Shown here: positions 7,578 through 15,916 of the stretch, piece after piece | Position numbering within the stretch: position 1 is the first letter of the stretch | Layout of the letters: every line of letters begins with the position of its first letter | Assembly (NCBI RefSeq): GCF_007197755.1 | Contig: NZ_CP041636.1 | Span: 558,001-622,000, forward strand | Source of the DNA: Ferrovibrio terrae | Lineage (GTDB): Bacteria > Pseudomonadota > Alphaproteobacteria > Ferrovibrionales > Ferrovibrionaceae | Direction: 5' to 3' | DNA length: 64,000 nucleotides | Translations under genes and position numbers: made by a program | The notes under the pieces: model-generated | What the model was told of the DNA's origin: nothing | The model's input: only the letters and a program-made list of their open reading frames with translations | The model's database searches: none

Positions 7578-8732
7578 TTACGCCTTCAATTCCGGCAGGT
7601 CGATCCAGCGGCGTTCCTTCCAGCTCTTCAGGCCGGCTTCGGCGAGCTGCACGCCCTTGGCGCCTTCCAGCAGCGTCCATTTGAACGGTTCGTTGTCGAC
7701 CAGATGGCGGATATACATTTCCCACTGGGCGCGGAAGCCATTGGTGTAGATCTGGTTGTCGGGGACTTCCTGCCAGGTGTCGAAGAAGTCGATGGTCTGC
7801 GGCACATCGGGATTCCATACCGGCTTCGGCGTGTTGACGCGAGCCTGGGTGCGGCAGCTGGTGAGACCGGCGACCGCCGAACCCAGCGTGCCGTCGACAT
7901 GGAAGGTGACGAGGTCGTCGCGGCGCACGCGAGTGGTCCAGGATGAATTGATCTGCGCGATCACGCCGCTCTTGAGCTGGAAGGTGGCATAGGCCGCATC
8001 ATCGGCATCGGCCTTGTAGGGCTTGCCGTTCTCGTCCCAGCGCTTCTTGATATGCGTCGCGCCGAGGCAGGACACGCTCTCGACTTCACCGAACAGGTTG
8101 TCGAGCACGTAGCGCCAGTGGCAGAGCATGTCGAGGATGATGCCGCCGCCATCCTTGTAGCGGTAGTTCCAGCTGGGGCGCTGCGCCTGCTGCCAGTCGC
8201 CTTCAAAGACCCAGTAGCCGAACTCGCCGCGTACCGACAGGATCTCGCCGAAGAAGCCGCTGTCAATCAGCATCTTGATCTTCTGCAGGCCGGGCAGGAA
8301 CAGCTTGTCCTGCACCACGCCGTGCTTGACCTTGTATTTCTTCGCCGCCTTCACCAGGTCCATGGCGACGCTGAGCTTCTCGGCGGTCGGCTTTTCGCAG
8401 TAGATGTCCTTGCCGGCGGCCATCGCCTTTTTCAGCAGGCCGGCGCGCGCCTGCGTGGTGGCGGCATCGAAGAACAGCGTGTCGTCCTTGTTCTTCAGCG
8501 CGGCATCCAGATCGTCGGTATAGCGGTCAATGCCATGCGCCTTGGCCAGACGGGCCACCTTGTCGAGGTTGCGACCGACCAGGATCGGATCGGGCATCAC
8601 GCGGCGGCCATTCTTCAGTACCACGCCGCCATCCTTGCGGATCGCGCAGATCGAACGGATCAGATGCTGGTTCATGCCCATGCGCCCGGTGACGCCGTTC
8701 ATGATGATGCCGAGACGGATATCCTTGCTCAT
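7578..8732 (-). CDS. Gfo/Idh/MocA family oxidoreductase
   Basis: NAD(P)-dependent dehydrogenase of 384 aa with an N-terminal Rossmann domain and a C-terminal alpha/beta dimer domain. Seen: the nucleotide-binding turn GVTGRMG (13-19) and the family motif EKP (113-115) with its conserved lysine. Family members oxidise or reduce sugars, inositols and their acids. Here it probably supplies the redox step of the five-gene operon. The ATG at 8732 has AAGGA nine bases upstream. The gene follows the enolase-superfamily gene by 16 bp and precedes DUF993 by 4 bp. Confidence 0.9.
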   Translation of the reverse strand: MSKDIRLGIIMNGVTGRMGMNQHLIRSICAIRKDGGVVLKNGRRVMPDPILVGRNLDKVARLAKAHGIDRYTDDLDAALKNKDDTLFFDAATTQARAGLLKKAMAAGKDIYCEKPTAEKLSVAMDLVKAAKKYKVKHGVVQDKLFLPGLQKIKMLIDSGFFGEILSVRGEFGYWVFEGDWQQAQRPSWNYRYKDGGGIILDMLCHWRYVLDNLFGEVESVSCLGATHIKKRWDENGKPYKADADDAAYATFQLKSGVIAQINSSWTTRVRRDDLVTFHVDGTLGSAVAGLTSCRTQARVNTPKPVWNPDVPQTIDFFDTWQEVPDNQIYTNGFRAQWEMYIRHLVDNEPFKWTLLEGAKGVQLAEAGLKSWKERRWIDLPELKA

Positions 8733-8748
8733 GGTGTCTTGTCCTTCT

Positions 8749-10191
8749 TCAAGAATTCAAAGTCATGGGGGCGAGATTGCCCCAATCTGGTTCGGCGTCC
8801 GACCCGAAGGCCGTGGCGTCCATGGTGCTGCGCAGATCGAGAGTGCCGTTGCGGATGCTGAGCCGCACGCGGCCGCTTTTTGGATCGCGGTGATAGAGAT
8901 CGGGATGGGCCGCGAGGAACGCATCCTGCTCAGCCTGCGGTGCCGTGCCGAAACCATCCACATAATGATGGCCGTTGCGTTCGACATCGCCGAGGCCAAG
9001 GGCTGCCACGAGGGCAAGGTCCTGCTGCAGGGCGAGGCCGGCCTGGCAGGTGAGGTCCTCGCCAGTAATGAAATAATGCGAGCTATTACTTTCCTGGCCC
9101 CAATGGGCGCAGCGCGCCGCATTCAGGATGGCGCGGTAGACGCCCTTGCAGGTCTTGGACGAGATGCCGCCATAGCCCAGTTCGCGCGCCTTGGGGAAAA
9201 CGTCGTAATCGGCATCGGATTCATCGACGATCAGCGGAATTTCGGCGGCGAGTTTTGCCACCGGCTGGGCCAACGCGGCGGCGCGCTTGATCGGCTGTTC
9301 GATGTAGATGATCGAGGAGATCAGCCGCCGCAGCATGCGATCGTCCTTCATGGCCGCCCAGAGCGCGGCAATGCCGTTGACGTCGTCATACTGTTCGTTG
9401 CCGTCCAGGCTGGCACGATAGGGCTCGCTCGATTGGTCGAGCACGGCGGCGATGCCCTGCAGGCGGGCCAGATCGCTCTCTACATTGCCGCCGACCTTCA
9501 GCTTGAACCAGCGGTGACCATACTGCGCCACCGCGCCTTCCAGACTTTCCGGCAGGCCGTCATTCAGCCGCGGCGCAGCCACATCGCTTTCACGCAGCGG
9601 ATCGATCAGGCCGACAGTATGTCGCGCGGCGATAAAGCGACCGGTCTTCAGCGAGCCAAGCCAGCCATCGAGATCGAAACCGGCCAGATCCGGCGTGAGG
9701 GCCGCGGCGTCGATGCCGAACTGGTTCCTGCCCAGCAAAGCCACGAAGGGCACGCCGCGCAGACGGCAAAGCGCATCGATCACTGCACGATCCAGCAGCG
9801 CGGCGCCGTAGGACACCACCAACGCATTCAAGTCCTCGCCTGCGCCATGCCGCACCAGGGCAGCGTGATGCGCGGCGGAATGGCCGAAGGCGGTACGCGG
9901 CGTGGGATCGGCGGCGTAAGCATTCACCGCATTCAGCAGGCTGCGGCGCAGCTGATCGAAATTCTGCTCGTTGGAGAGCGCCGGATTCTTGTCGAACCAT
10001 TTTGGCGCCATCAGTTCGGCAGCCGAGCCCCATGCGCTGCGGCCATCGGGCAAGCTAATACGCAACCGGGCATAAGCCTGCGGGGCCGCCGTCAGCGTCA
10101 CCACGCCGAAACGGAACGGCAGGCGCAGCGTGACCGGCCGCTCAAACAGCTGGATTTCGCCGATGGTGAAACCGGGCGCTTCGGTTTTCAT
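8749..10191 (-). CDS. Enolase-superfamily (mandelate racemase/muconate lactonizing type) protein
   Basis: 480-aa protein with enolase-superfamily features: a KxK pair (K230, K232 in FKLKVGG), metal-ligand candidates D263 (DGN), E298 (IEQP) and D323 (VDES), and a further lysine K346 in SSK. This arrangement of two lysines plus a later lysine resembles the muconate-lactonizing subgroup. Most sugar-acid members dehydrate an aldonate or aldarate to a 2-keto-3-deoxy acid, so I infer a dehydratase or epimerase role. It is longer than the usual 360-420 aa, with extra sequence N-terminal to the barrel. It overlaps the first isomerase gene by 4 bp (ATGA). Confidence 0.82.
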   Translation of the reverse strand: MKTEAPGFTIGEIQLFERPVTLRLPFRFGVVTLTAAPQAYARLRISLPDGRSAWGSAAELMAPKWFDKNPALSNEQNFDQLRRSLLNAVNAYAADPTPRTAFGHSAAHHAALVRHGAGEDLNALVVSYGAALLDRAVIDALCRLRGVPFVALLGRNQFGIDAAALTPDLAGFDLDGWLGSLKTGRFIAARHTVGLIDPLRESDVAAPRLNDGLPESLEGAVAQYGHRWFKLKVGGNVESDLARLQGIAAVLDQSSEPYRASLDGNEQYDDVNGIAALWAAMKDDRMLRRLISSIIYIEQPIKRAAALAQPVAKLAAEIPLIVDESDADYDVFPKARELGYGGISSKTCKGVYRAILNAARCAHWGQESNSSHYFITGEDLTCQAGLALQQDLALVAALGLGDVERNGHHYVDGFGTAPQAEQDAFLAAHPDLYHRDPKSGRVRLSIRNGTLDLRSTMDATAFGSDAEPDWGNLAPMTLNS

Positions 10192-11015
10192 GCCGCCGCT
10201 CCCAGCAGGTTGCGTAAGTATCGGATCGAATGCGCGGCGACGCCCGGGCCGTTGGGCTCATAGATGAAAGGCTCGACGCCGATATCGCCGGCGTAGTCAT
10301 GCTGCTTCAGCGCGGCGATGATCGGCACGAAATCCATATCGCCCTGGCCGGGGCCCTTGCGATTGGGATCGTTGACCTGGATATGCGAGATCAGACCGCT
10401 CGGCATCCAGCGTGCGATCAGCTCGGCGACGCTTTCCTCTTCGGCCAGGCCGGCGGCGCTGCAGTCGATCATGGTACGGAAGCTGTTGCTGCCGATGCCC
10501 TCGACCACGCCGATGGCTTCGGCCACCGTGTTGATGAAATTGGTTTCGCGGCGCGACAGCGGCTCGACGCAATAGATCACACCGGCCTTCTCGGCCGCAC
10601 GCGCTGCATAGCGGAAGGCCTCCAGCGCATAGCCCTTGGCGGCATGGATGTCGCGCTCGGGCAGCTGGCGCTGCGCCGGCGAACCATGCACCAGATACCT
10701 GCCGCCCAGATCGGCGCAGAGCTCGCACAGGCCCTGCATCATGTCGCGGGTACGGCGGCGCACCGCCGGATCGGTATCGGTGATCGACATGCCCTTGGGC
10801 GTGACCAGCAGCCAGTGCAGGCCGGTGACCGCGAGTCCGGTTTCTTCTACAGCGCGGCGAATGACCTTGCGCTCGGCTGCCGTCAGGCTGAGTGGGTCTT
10901 CGCTCAACGTGAACGGCGCGATTTCCAGCCCGTCATAGCCAAGTTCCGCCGCCAGCGTGCATTGTGCAGCGAACGGCAGACCGGCAAGAACCTCATTGCA
11001 GAGCGAGATGCGCAT
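10188..11015 (-). CDS. Sugar phosphate isomerase/epimerase-like TIM-barrel protein (first copy)
   Basis: Xylose-isomerase-like TIM barrel, 275 aa, first gene of the TetR-linked operon. Candidate metal ligands are E151 (CVEPLS), D184 (MIDCSAAG), H211 (SHIQVND) and E248 (GVEPF). It shares the fold but little obvious sequence with the second copy at 5577-6413, so the two may act on different intermediates. The ATG at 11015 lies about 27 bp from the predicted transcription start, and an operator-like palindrome covers the start site. The substrate cannot be told from sequence. Confidence 0.85.
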   Translation of the reverse strand: MRISLCNEVLAGLPFAAQCTLAAELGYDGLEIAPFTLSEDPLSLTAAERKVIRRAVEETGLAVTGLHWLLVTPKGMSITDTDPAVRRRTRDMMQGLCELCADLGGRYLVHGSPAQRQLPERDIHAAKGYALEAFRYAARAAEKAGVIYCVEPLSRRETNFINTVAEAIGVVEGIGSNSFRTMIDCSAAGLAEEESVAELIARWMPSGLISHIQVNDPNRKGPGQGDMDFVPIIAALKQHDYAGDIGVEPFIYEPNGPGVAAHSIRYLRNLLGAAA

Positions 11016-11031
11016 CGTTAGCTAGTCCGTA

Positions 11032-11051
11032 AAGTAACTAGTCAGTTACTT
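11032..11051 (-). promoter_or_regulatory. TetR-type operator of the catabolic operon
   Basis: Perfect inverted repeat, arms AAGTAACT and AGTTACTT with a 4-bp AGTC centre. It overlaps the -10 element and predicted start site of the operon beginning at 11015, a position where a bound repressor would block transcription. A site matching it at 15 of the 18 core positions, with equal half-site spacing, occurs at 14340-14359 in front of tctC. The TetR gene at 14396-15061 is the likely cognate regulator. Confidence 0.7.
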
Positions 11052-11078
11052 ATAGTGTGAAACAGCGGGTATCGTCAA
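11049..11078 (-). promoter_or_regulatory. Sigma-70 promoter of the catabolic operon
   Basis: On the minus strand TTGACG (11078-11073) and TATAAG (11054-11049) are separated by 18 bp. The expected start is near 11042, inside the palindromic operator, giving a leader of about 27 nt. Confidence 0.65.
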
Positions 11079-11092
11079 TTCCCGACTGTGGC

Positions 11093-12613
11093 TCAGGCGC
11101 GCCGGAACGGACGCAGCAGCAGCGCGGTCCCCTGCCCCAGGACGCGCCGGGCGACCGGGACATTCATCAGGATGGTGAACAAAACAAGCAGGAAGATGAC
11201 GAAGGCAATCGGGCGGCCGAAGAAGGGCGTCAGGTCGCCATCCGACAGGCTGAGGCCGCGGCGCAGGCTCTTGTCGAGCAGGTCGCCCAGCACGATGCCA
11301 AGCACCAGCGGCGCCATCGGGTAGTTCAGGCCACGCATTACCAGGCCGACAATGCCGAAGACCAGCATGACCAGAATATCGAAGGGTCGCGCGGCGATCG
11401 CGTAGGAGCCGACCGTGCAGAGCACGAAGATCACCGGCATCACCAGGGCGCGCGGCACCAGCAGGATCTTGACCAGCAACTTGGTCAGGGTCAGGCCGTA
11501 GATCAGGATACCGATCGAGGCGAACAGCATCATGGCAACGACGTCGTAAACGAAGGTCGGATTTTCCACCATGATCATCGGACCCGGACGCACGCCATGG
11601 ATCAGCATGGCGGCGAGCAGCACGGCGGCAGGCGCCGAGCCCGGCACGGCCAGCGTCAGCACCGGAATGACGGCACCCGGCACGCAGGCATTGTCGCCGG
11701 TTTCGGCGGCCATCAGGCCTTCGACCGACCCCTTGCCGAACTTTTCCTTTTCCTTGCTGGCGCGGCGCGCGGCGGCATAGGAGCTCCAGGCCGCGACATC
11801 CTCGCCCACACCCGGCACGATGCCGATGAAGGTGCCGATCAGGCCCGAGCGGATAATGGTGCGCCAGTACTGCACCACGTCTTTGATCTTTGGGACAACC
11901 GTGTCGTAGGTGTTGATGATGAATTTCTGCGGCTTGTCCTTCATCACGTTCAGCACTTCGGCGAATCCGAAGACGCCGACCAGCGCCGGGATCAGCGCAA
12001 TACCGCCCGAAAGATCATGCACGCCGAAGGTGAAGCGGTCGTAGGCATACATGCCTTCCTGGCCGATGGCGGCAATGAAAAGCCCGATGAAGCCGGCGAT
12101 CCAGCCTTTCAGCGGATCGGTGCCGGTGAGGTTGCCCGAAATCACCACACCGAAGACGGCGAGCCAGAAGAATTCATAGGCACCGAATTTCAGCGCCATT
12201 TCACCCAGGATCGGCGTGAACAGCGCCAGGAAGAACATGCCGATCCAGGTGCCGAGGATCGAGCCGGAGGTGGCGATGCCCATGGCGCGGCCGGCCAGAC
12301 CCTGCTTGGCCAGTGCATGACCATCGAGGCAGGAGGCGGCCGATGCCGGCGTGCCCGGAATGTTAAGCAGGATGGCGCTACGGCTGCCGCCATAGATCGA
12401 ACCGACATAGGTGCAGATCAGGATCAGTAGGGCCTGGTCGGACGGCAGCTTGAGCGTGAGCGTGGTCATCAGCGCCACGCCCATGGTGGCGGTGAGGCCG
12501 GGCAACGCGCCGATGATCAGACCGATCAGAGAGGCGCAGAGCGCGTAAAAAATGGTTTCCGGGCTGGCGAAATTCCAGATCGAATGGGCAAAGCCGAACA
12601 GACCGTCAAACAT
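11093..12613 (-). CDS. tctA: Tripartite tricarboxylate transporter large permease TctA
   Basis: Twelve-helix-class membrane subunit of a TTT importer, 506 aa, hydrophobic throughout. The N-terminal segment GALPGLTATMGVALM (35-49) and the motif IPGTPASAA are hallmarks of TctA. TTT systems use a proton or sodium gradient to take up carboxylates captured by the periplasmic TctC. The gene ends the tctC-tctB-tctA operon. Its stop at 11093 is 78 bp from the start of the catabolic operon, and the gap holds that operon's promoter and operator. Substrate is probably a carboxylate linked to the downstream pathway. Confidence 0.94.
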   Translation of the reverse strand: MFDGLFGFAHSIWNFASPETIFYALCASLIGLIIGALPGLTATMGVALMTTLTLKLPSDQALLILICTYVGSIYGGSRSAILLNIPGTPASAASCLDGHALAKQGLAGRAMGIATSGSILGTWIGMFFLALFTPILGEMALKFGAYEFFWLAVFGVVISGNLTGTDPLKGWIAGFIGLFIAAIGQEGMYAYDRFTFGVHDLSGGIALIPALVGVFGFAEVLNVMKDKPQKFIINTYDTVVPKIKDVVQYWRTIIRSGLIGTFIGIVPGVGEDVAAWSSYAAARRASKEKEKFGKGSVEGLMAAETGDNACVPGAVIPVLTLAVPGSAPAAVLLAAMLIHGVRPGPMIMVENPTFVYDVVAMMLFASIGILIYGLTLTKLLVKILLVPRALVMPVIFVLCTVGSYAIAARPFDILVMLVFGIVGLVMRGLNYPMAPLVLGIVLGDLLDKSLRRGLSLSDGDLTPFFGRPIAFVIFLLVLFTILMNVPVARRVLGQGTALLLRPFRRA

Positions 12614-12631
12614 GGATGCGATGCCTTCTAC

Positions 12632-13165
12632 TTACGGCAGCCGGACAAGGAACAGTTCTTCAAAGACATACTGGATCGCCCAGCCAGCGAGCACACCATG
12701 CACCACGGCCACGGCGATGCCGCGCGGCACCTGCCCGGCGGCGCGGCGCTCGGCATACTGGAAGACGATCACGAAGGCGCTGACATAGATGGCCGTGACC
12801 AGCCAGAAAGGCATGGAGCTGGAGACAATCACCAGCGCATAGACCAGCGACAGGCCGAGGCTGAAGATCAGGCGCCAGTGATCGCGCAGCACCAGCCGGA
12901 CCGGGGCGCGGCCCTGCAATGCGCCGGCGCGCACCGCGCGCAGCATCAGGATGCCGCCCATCAGTGCAATCGCAAAACCCAGCAGGCCCGGTACAAGGCC
13001 GGGCGCGGTGTAGATGCTGGCCTGGAAGCGCTCAAGGCGGTCCATCCGCAAACTGATCACGACAATGGCAAAACCCAGTACAATCCAGACCACGGCGGAC
13101 CAGAAGTCGGCGCGCGGCGGAACCGCCGGTTCGGCAGCGGTGGATTGAACGGGATTCTGATCCAT
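12632..13165 (-). CDS. tctB: Tripartite tricarboxylate transporter small permease TctB
   Basis: Small membrane subunit of the TTT importer, 177 aa with four to five predicted helices. The start was set at the ATG at 13165, which has AGGAG ten bases upstream. The frame is open to 13210, but that would add a stretch lying in the hairpin region. It lies between tctC (72 bp, containing a hairpin) and tctA (18 bp). Sequence in this family is poorly conserved, so the call leans on size, topology and position. Confidence 0.88.
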   Translation of the reverse strand: MDQNPVQSTAAEPAVPPRADFWSAVVWIVLGFAIVVISLRMDRLERFQASIYTAPGLVPGLLGFAIALMGGILMLRAVRAGALQGRAPVRLVLRDHWRLIFSLGLSLVYALVIVSSSMPFWLVTAIYVSAFVIVFQYAERRAAGQVPRGIAVAVVHGVLAGWAIQYVFEELFLVRLP

Positions 13166-13189
13166 TGCGATAACTCCTGAAAAGCAAAT

Positions 13190-13222
13190 CGGCCGCCCGG
13201 CTTTTGCCAAGCCAGGCGGCCG
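13190..13222 (-). terminator. Hairpin between tctC and tctB
   Basis: Arms CGGCCGCC and GGCGGCCG extend by GGC/GCC across one C-A mismatch (about 12 bp, 9-nt loop). On the minus strand it is followed by ATTTGCTTTT. It resembles an attenuating intrinsic terminator that would let TctC be made in excess over TctB and TctA. Confidence 0.6.
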
Positions 13223-13237
13223 TTCTGTTTACGCGTC

Positions 13238-14257
13238 TTACGGCTTCGGAATGCCGATGGTTTCCGGATTGATCTTGGCCTTGCCGCCTTCCTGCAGGAT
13301 CCAGGCAGCGCCCTGGATCGCCGGGAAGGACGCCTTCTTGGCATCATCGCCAAAGCGCGGATCGAACAGGGCGCCCTTATCGGCCGAATACTTCTGCAGG
13401 GCTGCCGACTTCTTGATCTTCTCTTCCCAGATCTTGTTCAGCGTGGCGGTCACTTCCGCCGGCACGCCCTTGGGAACGAAAATGCCGAAATAGTTGATCT
13501 CGGTGCGGAAGCTCGGCAGCGTCTTGGTGATCGGCTCGATCGGCGGCACGCCATCGACCACCAGCGGCTTGTCGGCCAGCACGGCCAGCGCACGCAGGCG
13601 CTTACCGCGGATCATCTCGATCTGCTCGACGCCCAACTGGCTGGTCACTTCGGTTTCGCCGGCCACCGTGGCGATCACCGCCGGATTGCCGCCATCGTAC
13701 GAGACGTGCTTGTAGGTGGCGCCCGCGGCGCGCGACAGCGCTTCCGAACCGTAGTGGCCCGAGGAATTCACGCCGGCGGTGGCGAACGAGACCTGACCCG
13801 GCTTGGCCTTCATGGCGGCCAGCAGGTCGGCAACGCTTTTGTACGGCGTGTTCGGATTGACGCTGATCACCGCCTGATTCGCAACGGCGAGATAGAAATC
13901 CCAATCCTTCGAGGTGGTGTCGAGCAGGCCGGACACGGCATAGGAACCAATATCCTTGGCAGCGCCCGAAGCCCAGGTGTAGCCGTCCTTCTGGCCTTCC
14001 AGCACGCTCTTGGTGCCGATCGAACCCGAGGCGCCGGGCTGGTTCACGACCACGATCTTCTGGCCGAGTTCTTTTTCCAGTTCCGCGGCCGTAACGCGGA
14101 TCACCTGGTCGGTGGAGCCGCCGGCAGCCCAGGGCACGATGATGGTGATCGGCTTGGTCGGCTTCCAGTTCTGCGCATCGGCCGGCTGGGCGACGAGGCC
14201 CAGGGTGCCCAGCGCGAATGCGGCCACAGCGATACGAATAGCAAGCTTGCCTTGCAT
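13238..14257 (-). CDS. tctC: TTT substrate-binding protein TctC (Bug family)
   Basis: Periplasmic binding protein of the Bug/TctC family, 339 aa. A signal peptide covers about residues 1-28 (ending PADAQ). The family signature PITIIVPWAAGGSTDQ follows. Bug proteins bind carboxylates, amides and aromatic acids through water-bridged contacts. It is the first gene of tctCBA, with an excellent GGAGGAG ribosome-binding site before the ATG at 14257. The leader carries two hairpins (14277-14291 and 14298-14326) and a TetR-type operator at 14340-14359, tying this importer to the operon beginning at 11015. Confidence 0.93.
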   Translation of the reverse strand: MQGKLAIRIAVAAFALGTLGLVAQPADAQNWKPTKPITIIVPWAAGGSTDQVIRVTAAELEKELGQKIVVVNQPGASGSIGTKSVLEGQKDGYTWASGAAKDIGSYAVSGLLDTTSKDWDFYLAVANQAVISVNPNTPYKSVADLLAAMKAKPGQVSFATAGVNSSGHYGSEALSRAAGATYKHVSYDGGNPAVIATVAGETEVTSQLGVEQIEMIRGKRLRALAVLADKPLVVDGVPPIEPITKTLPSFRTEINYFGIFVPKGVPAEVTATLNKIWEEKIKKSAALQKYSADKGALFDPRFGDDAKKASFPAIQGAAWILQEGGKAKINPETIGIPKP

Positions 14258-14297
14258 GGCGGTCTCCTCCGTTTATGGATCGTCACGATCCTAGTTA

Positions 14298-14326
14298 TCC
14301 GCCCAGCATTTCCGATGCCGGGCGGA
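14298..14326 (-). other. Leader hairpin upstream of tctC
   Basis: Arms TCCGCCC and GGGCGGA extend by GCAT/ATGC across one mismatch, with a 5-nt loop. No U-tract follows in the direction of tctC. A smaller repeat (GGATCG and CGATCC, 14277-14291) lies next to the tctC ribosome-binding site. They may shape translation of tctC or mark the 3' end of the TetR transcript. Confidence 0.4.
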
Positions 14327-14328
14327 CT

Positions 14329-14359
14329 TGTCAACGGGGAAGTAACCGTTCAGTTACGA
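14329..14359 (-). promoter_or_regulatory. TetR-type operator and -35-like element upstream of tctC
   Basis: The operator half-sites GTAAC (14342-14346) and GTTAC (14353-14357) are spaced exactly as in the operator at 11032-11051, and 15 of 18 core positions agree. A TTGACA (14334-14329 on the minus strand) lies 5 bp downstream of it. I cannot see a good -10 at the normal distance, so the exact promoter is uncertain, but the shared operator is clear. Confidence 0.6.
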
Positions 14360-14395
14360 AATTCGACCAAGGCCGAAAGAATGGGCATGCACGGA

Positions 14396-15061
14396 TTACG
14401 GCCGCAGGAAGCCCAGCACCACTTCCATCGAATGGTCGAGGCGGATTTTCTGCTGTTTCGCCGACAGCAGGTTGCGGCCGAAGATGGTCGACAGCGTATG
14501 GATGTTGGAAAAATAGAAGAATCCAAGTGCCGCAATCGTCGTGTAAAGCTCGACCGGGTCCACGTTTTTACGGAACACGCCTTCCTTCTGACCGCGCTGC
14601 AGCAAATCGGTGATCACCACCAGCAGCGGGGTGTAAAGCTCGCGAATCTTCTTGGAATCCTTCAGATAACTGGCCTTGTGCAAATTCTCGGCATTCAGCA
14701 GCGCGATGAACTCCGGATTGCGGGAACAGAATTTGAAATTGAATTCCATCAGGTAGCGCATGCCCTCTTCCGGCTTCATACGCGCCACGTCGATGGCATG
14801 CTCCTCTTCGCGCATCCGCGTATAGGCGTTTTCCAGCACGGTGAGCCACAGGCCCTCCTTGTTGCCGAAATACTCGTAGATCATGCGCTTGTTGGAGCCC
14901 GACCGTGCGGCGATCTCGTCGACCCGCGCCCCGGCCAGACCCTTGGCGGCGAATTCCACCAGCGCCGCATCGAGAATGTTGCGCCGCGTCACGTCCGGCT
15001 GGCGCGGTTTGGCCCCAGCAGATTTGGCCTTTACAGGCTTGGCGGATTTCGACTTGGTCAT
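14396..15061 (-). CDS. TetR/AcrR family transcriptional regulator
   Basis: 221-aa one-component regulator. A lysine-rich N-terminal tail of about 20 residues precedes the TetR helix-turn-helix (about 24-70: NILDAALVEFAAKGLAGARVDEIAARSGSN, then KRMIYEYFGNKEGL). The rest is a helical ligand-binding domain. It lies between pxpA (66 bp upstream, same strand) and tctC (138 bp downstream). Near-identical operators before tctC and before the five-gene operon make it their probable repressor, with an intermediate of the pathway as inducer. A link to the upstream pxp operon by cotranscription cannot be excluded. Confidence 0.9.
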   Translation of the reverse strand: MTKSKSAKPVKAKSAGAKPRQPDVTRRNILDAALVEFAAKGLAGARVDEIAARSGSNKRMIYEYFGNKEGLWLTVLENAYTRMREEEHAIDVARMKPEEGMRYLMEFNFKFCSRNPEFIALLNAENLHKASYLKDSKKIRELYTPLLVVITDLLQRGQKEGVFRKNVDPVELYTTIAALGFFYFSNIHTLSTIFGRNLLSAKQQKIRLDHSMEVVLGFLRP

Positions 15062-15127
15062 TCAGGCACTCTCCCCGTGGCCCAGTCTTGCCGGGCAGAG
15101 GGGGTGACCGTCAAGCGGCGAAGGCTT

Positions 15128-15898
15128 TTAAGCCAGCATCTCCGGCAGGGTCACCAACTTGACGCCGGCCTGTTCCAGCCCGGCGCGGATATGGCGGGCC
15201 ATCGAGACGGCGCCGGCGCTGTCGCCATGCACGCAGATCGAGTCGACATTGCAGGGAATCCGCTTGCCGCTGACCGAGACGATGGCGCGTTCCTGCACCA
15301 TGCGCAGCACGTTGCGCAGCGCTTCGTCGTTGTCATGCACCATGGCATGCGGCTGGCCGCGCGGCACCAGATTTCCGTCATCGTCGTAATTGCGATCGGC
15401 GAAGACCTCCTGCGCCACCGGCAGGTTCATTTTTGCCGCAGCCGTCACCATGGCCGAGCCGGCCGGCGCGAGGAAAATCAGGTCCTTCGAGACACCGGCA
15501 ATGCCGCGCGCCAGCGCCATCGCAAGGTCCATGTCGGTGGCGGCCTTGTTGTTGATCGCGCCATGCGGCTTCACATGCGTGACCTTGCCACCCTTCGTCG
15601 TCGCCACGCCCATCAGCGCGCCGATCTGATAGGCCATCAGCGCCTCGACTTCCCGGTTGCTCATGGTCATCGGCCGACGACCGAAACCCTGCAGATCGGG
15701 ATAGGACGGATGCGCACCGATCGAGACACCGTTCTTCACGGCTTCGGCCACGGTGGCCTGCATCACGCTCCAGTCGCCGGCATGGAAACCGCAGGCGACA
15801 TTGGCGGTGCCTACCACGGCCAGCATCGCCGCATCGTCACCCATGGTCCAGGCGCCGTAGCTTTCGCCGAGATCGCTGTTCAGGTTGGTTTTGGTCAT
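15128..15898 (-). CDS. pxpA: 5-oxoprolinase subunit PxpA (LamB/YcsF family)
   Basis: Subunit A of the prokaryotic ATP-dependent 5-oxoprolinase, which hydrolyses 5-oxo-L-proline (pyroglutamate) to L-glutamate. The 256-aa protein shows the family blocks NSDLGES, ANVACGFHAGD, GAHPSYPDLQGFGRR, VKPHGA, EVFADRNY and ICVHGD, which line the metal/active-site region. It follows pxpC by 18 bp and is the last pxp gene on this strand. The usual KPHGALYN reads KPHGAINN here, a modest deviation. Confidence 0.94.
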   Translation of the reverse strand: MTKTNLNSDLGESYGAWTMGDDAAMLAVVGTANVACGFHAGDWSVMQATVAEAVKNGVSIGAHPSYPDLQGFGRRPMTMSNREVEALMAYQIGALMGVATTKGGKVTHVKPHGAINNKAATDMDLAMALARGIAGVSKDLIFLAPAGSAMVTAAAKMNLPVAQEVFADRNYDDDGNLVPRGQPHAMVHDNDEALRNVLRMVQERAIVSVSGKRIPCNVDSICVHGDSAGAVSMARHIRAGLEQAGVKLVTLPEMLA

Positions 15899-15916
15899 CG
15901 CCAGTCTCCACCCAAA

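Noticed and set aside
8530-10263. A 577-codon plus-strand open frame opposite the enolase-superfamily gene
   Set aside because: Shadow of the real minus-strand gene; no domain and no ribosome-binding site.
14291-14300. CTAGTTATCC as a third TetR operator
   Set aside because: Only a partial single half-site without the paired GTAAC at the required spacing.
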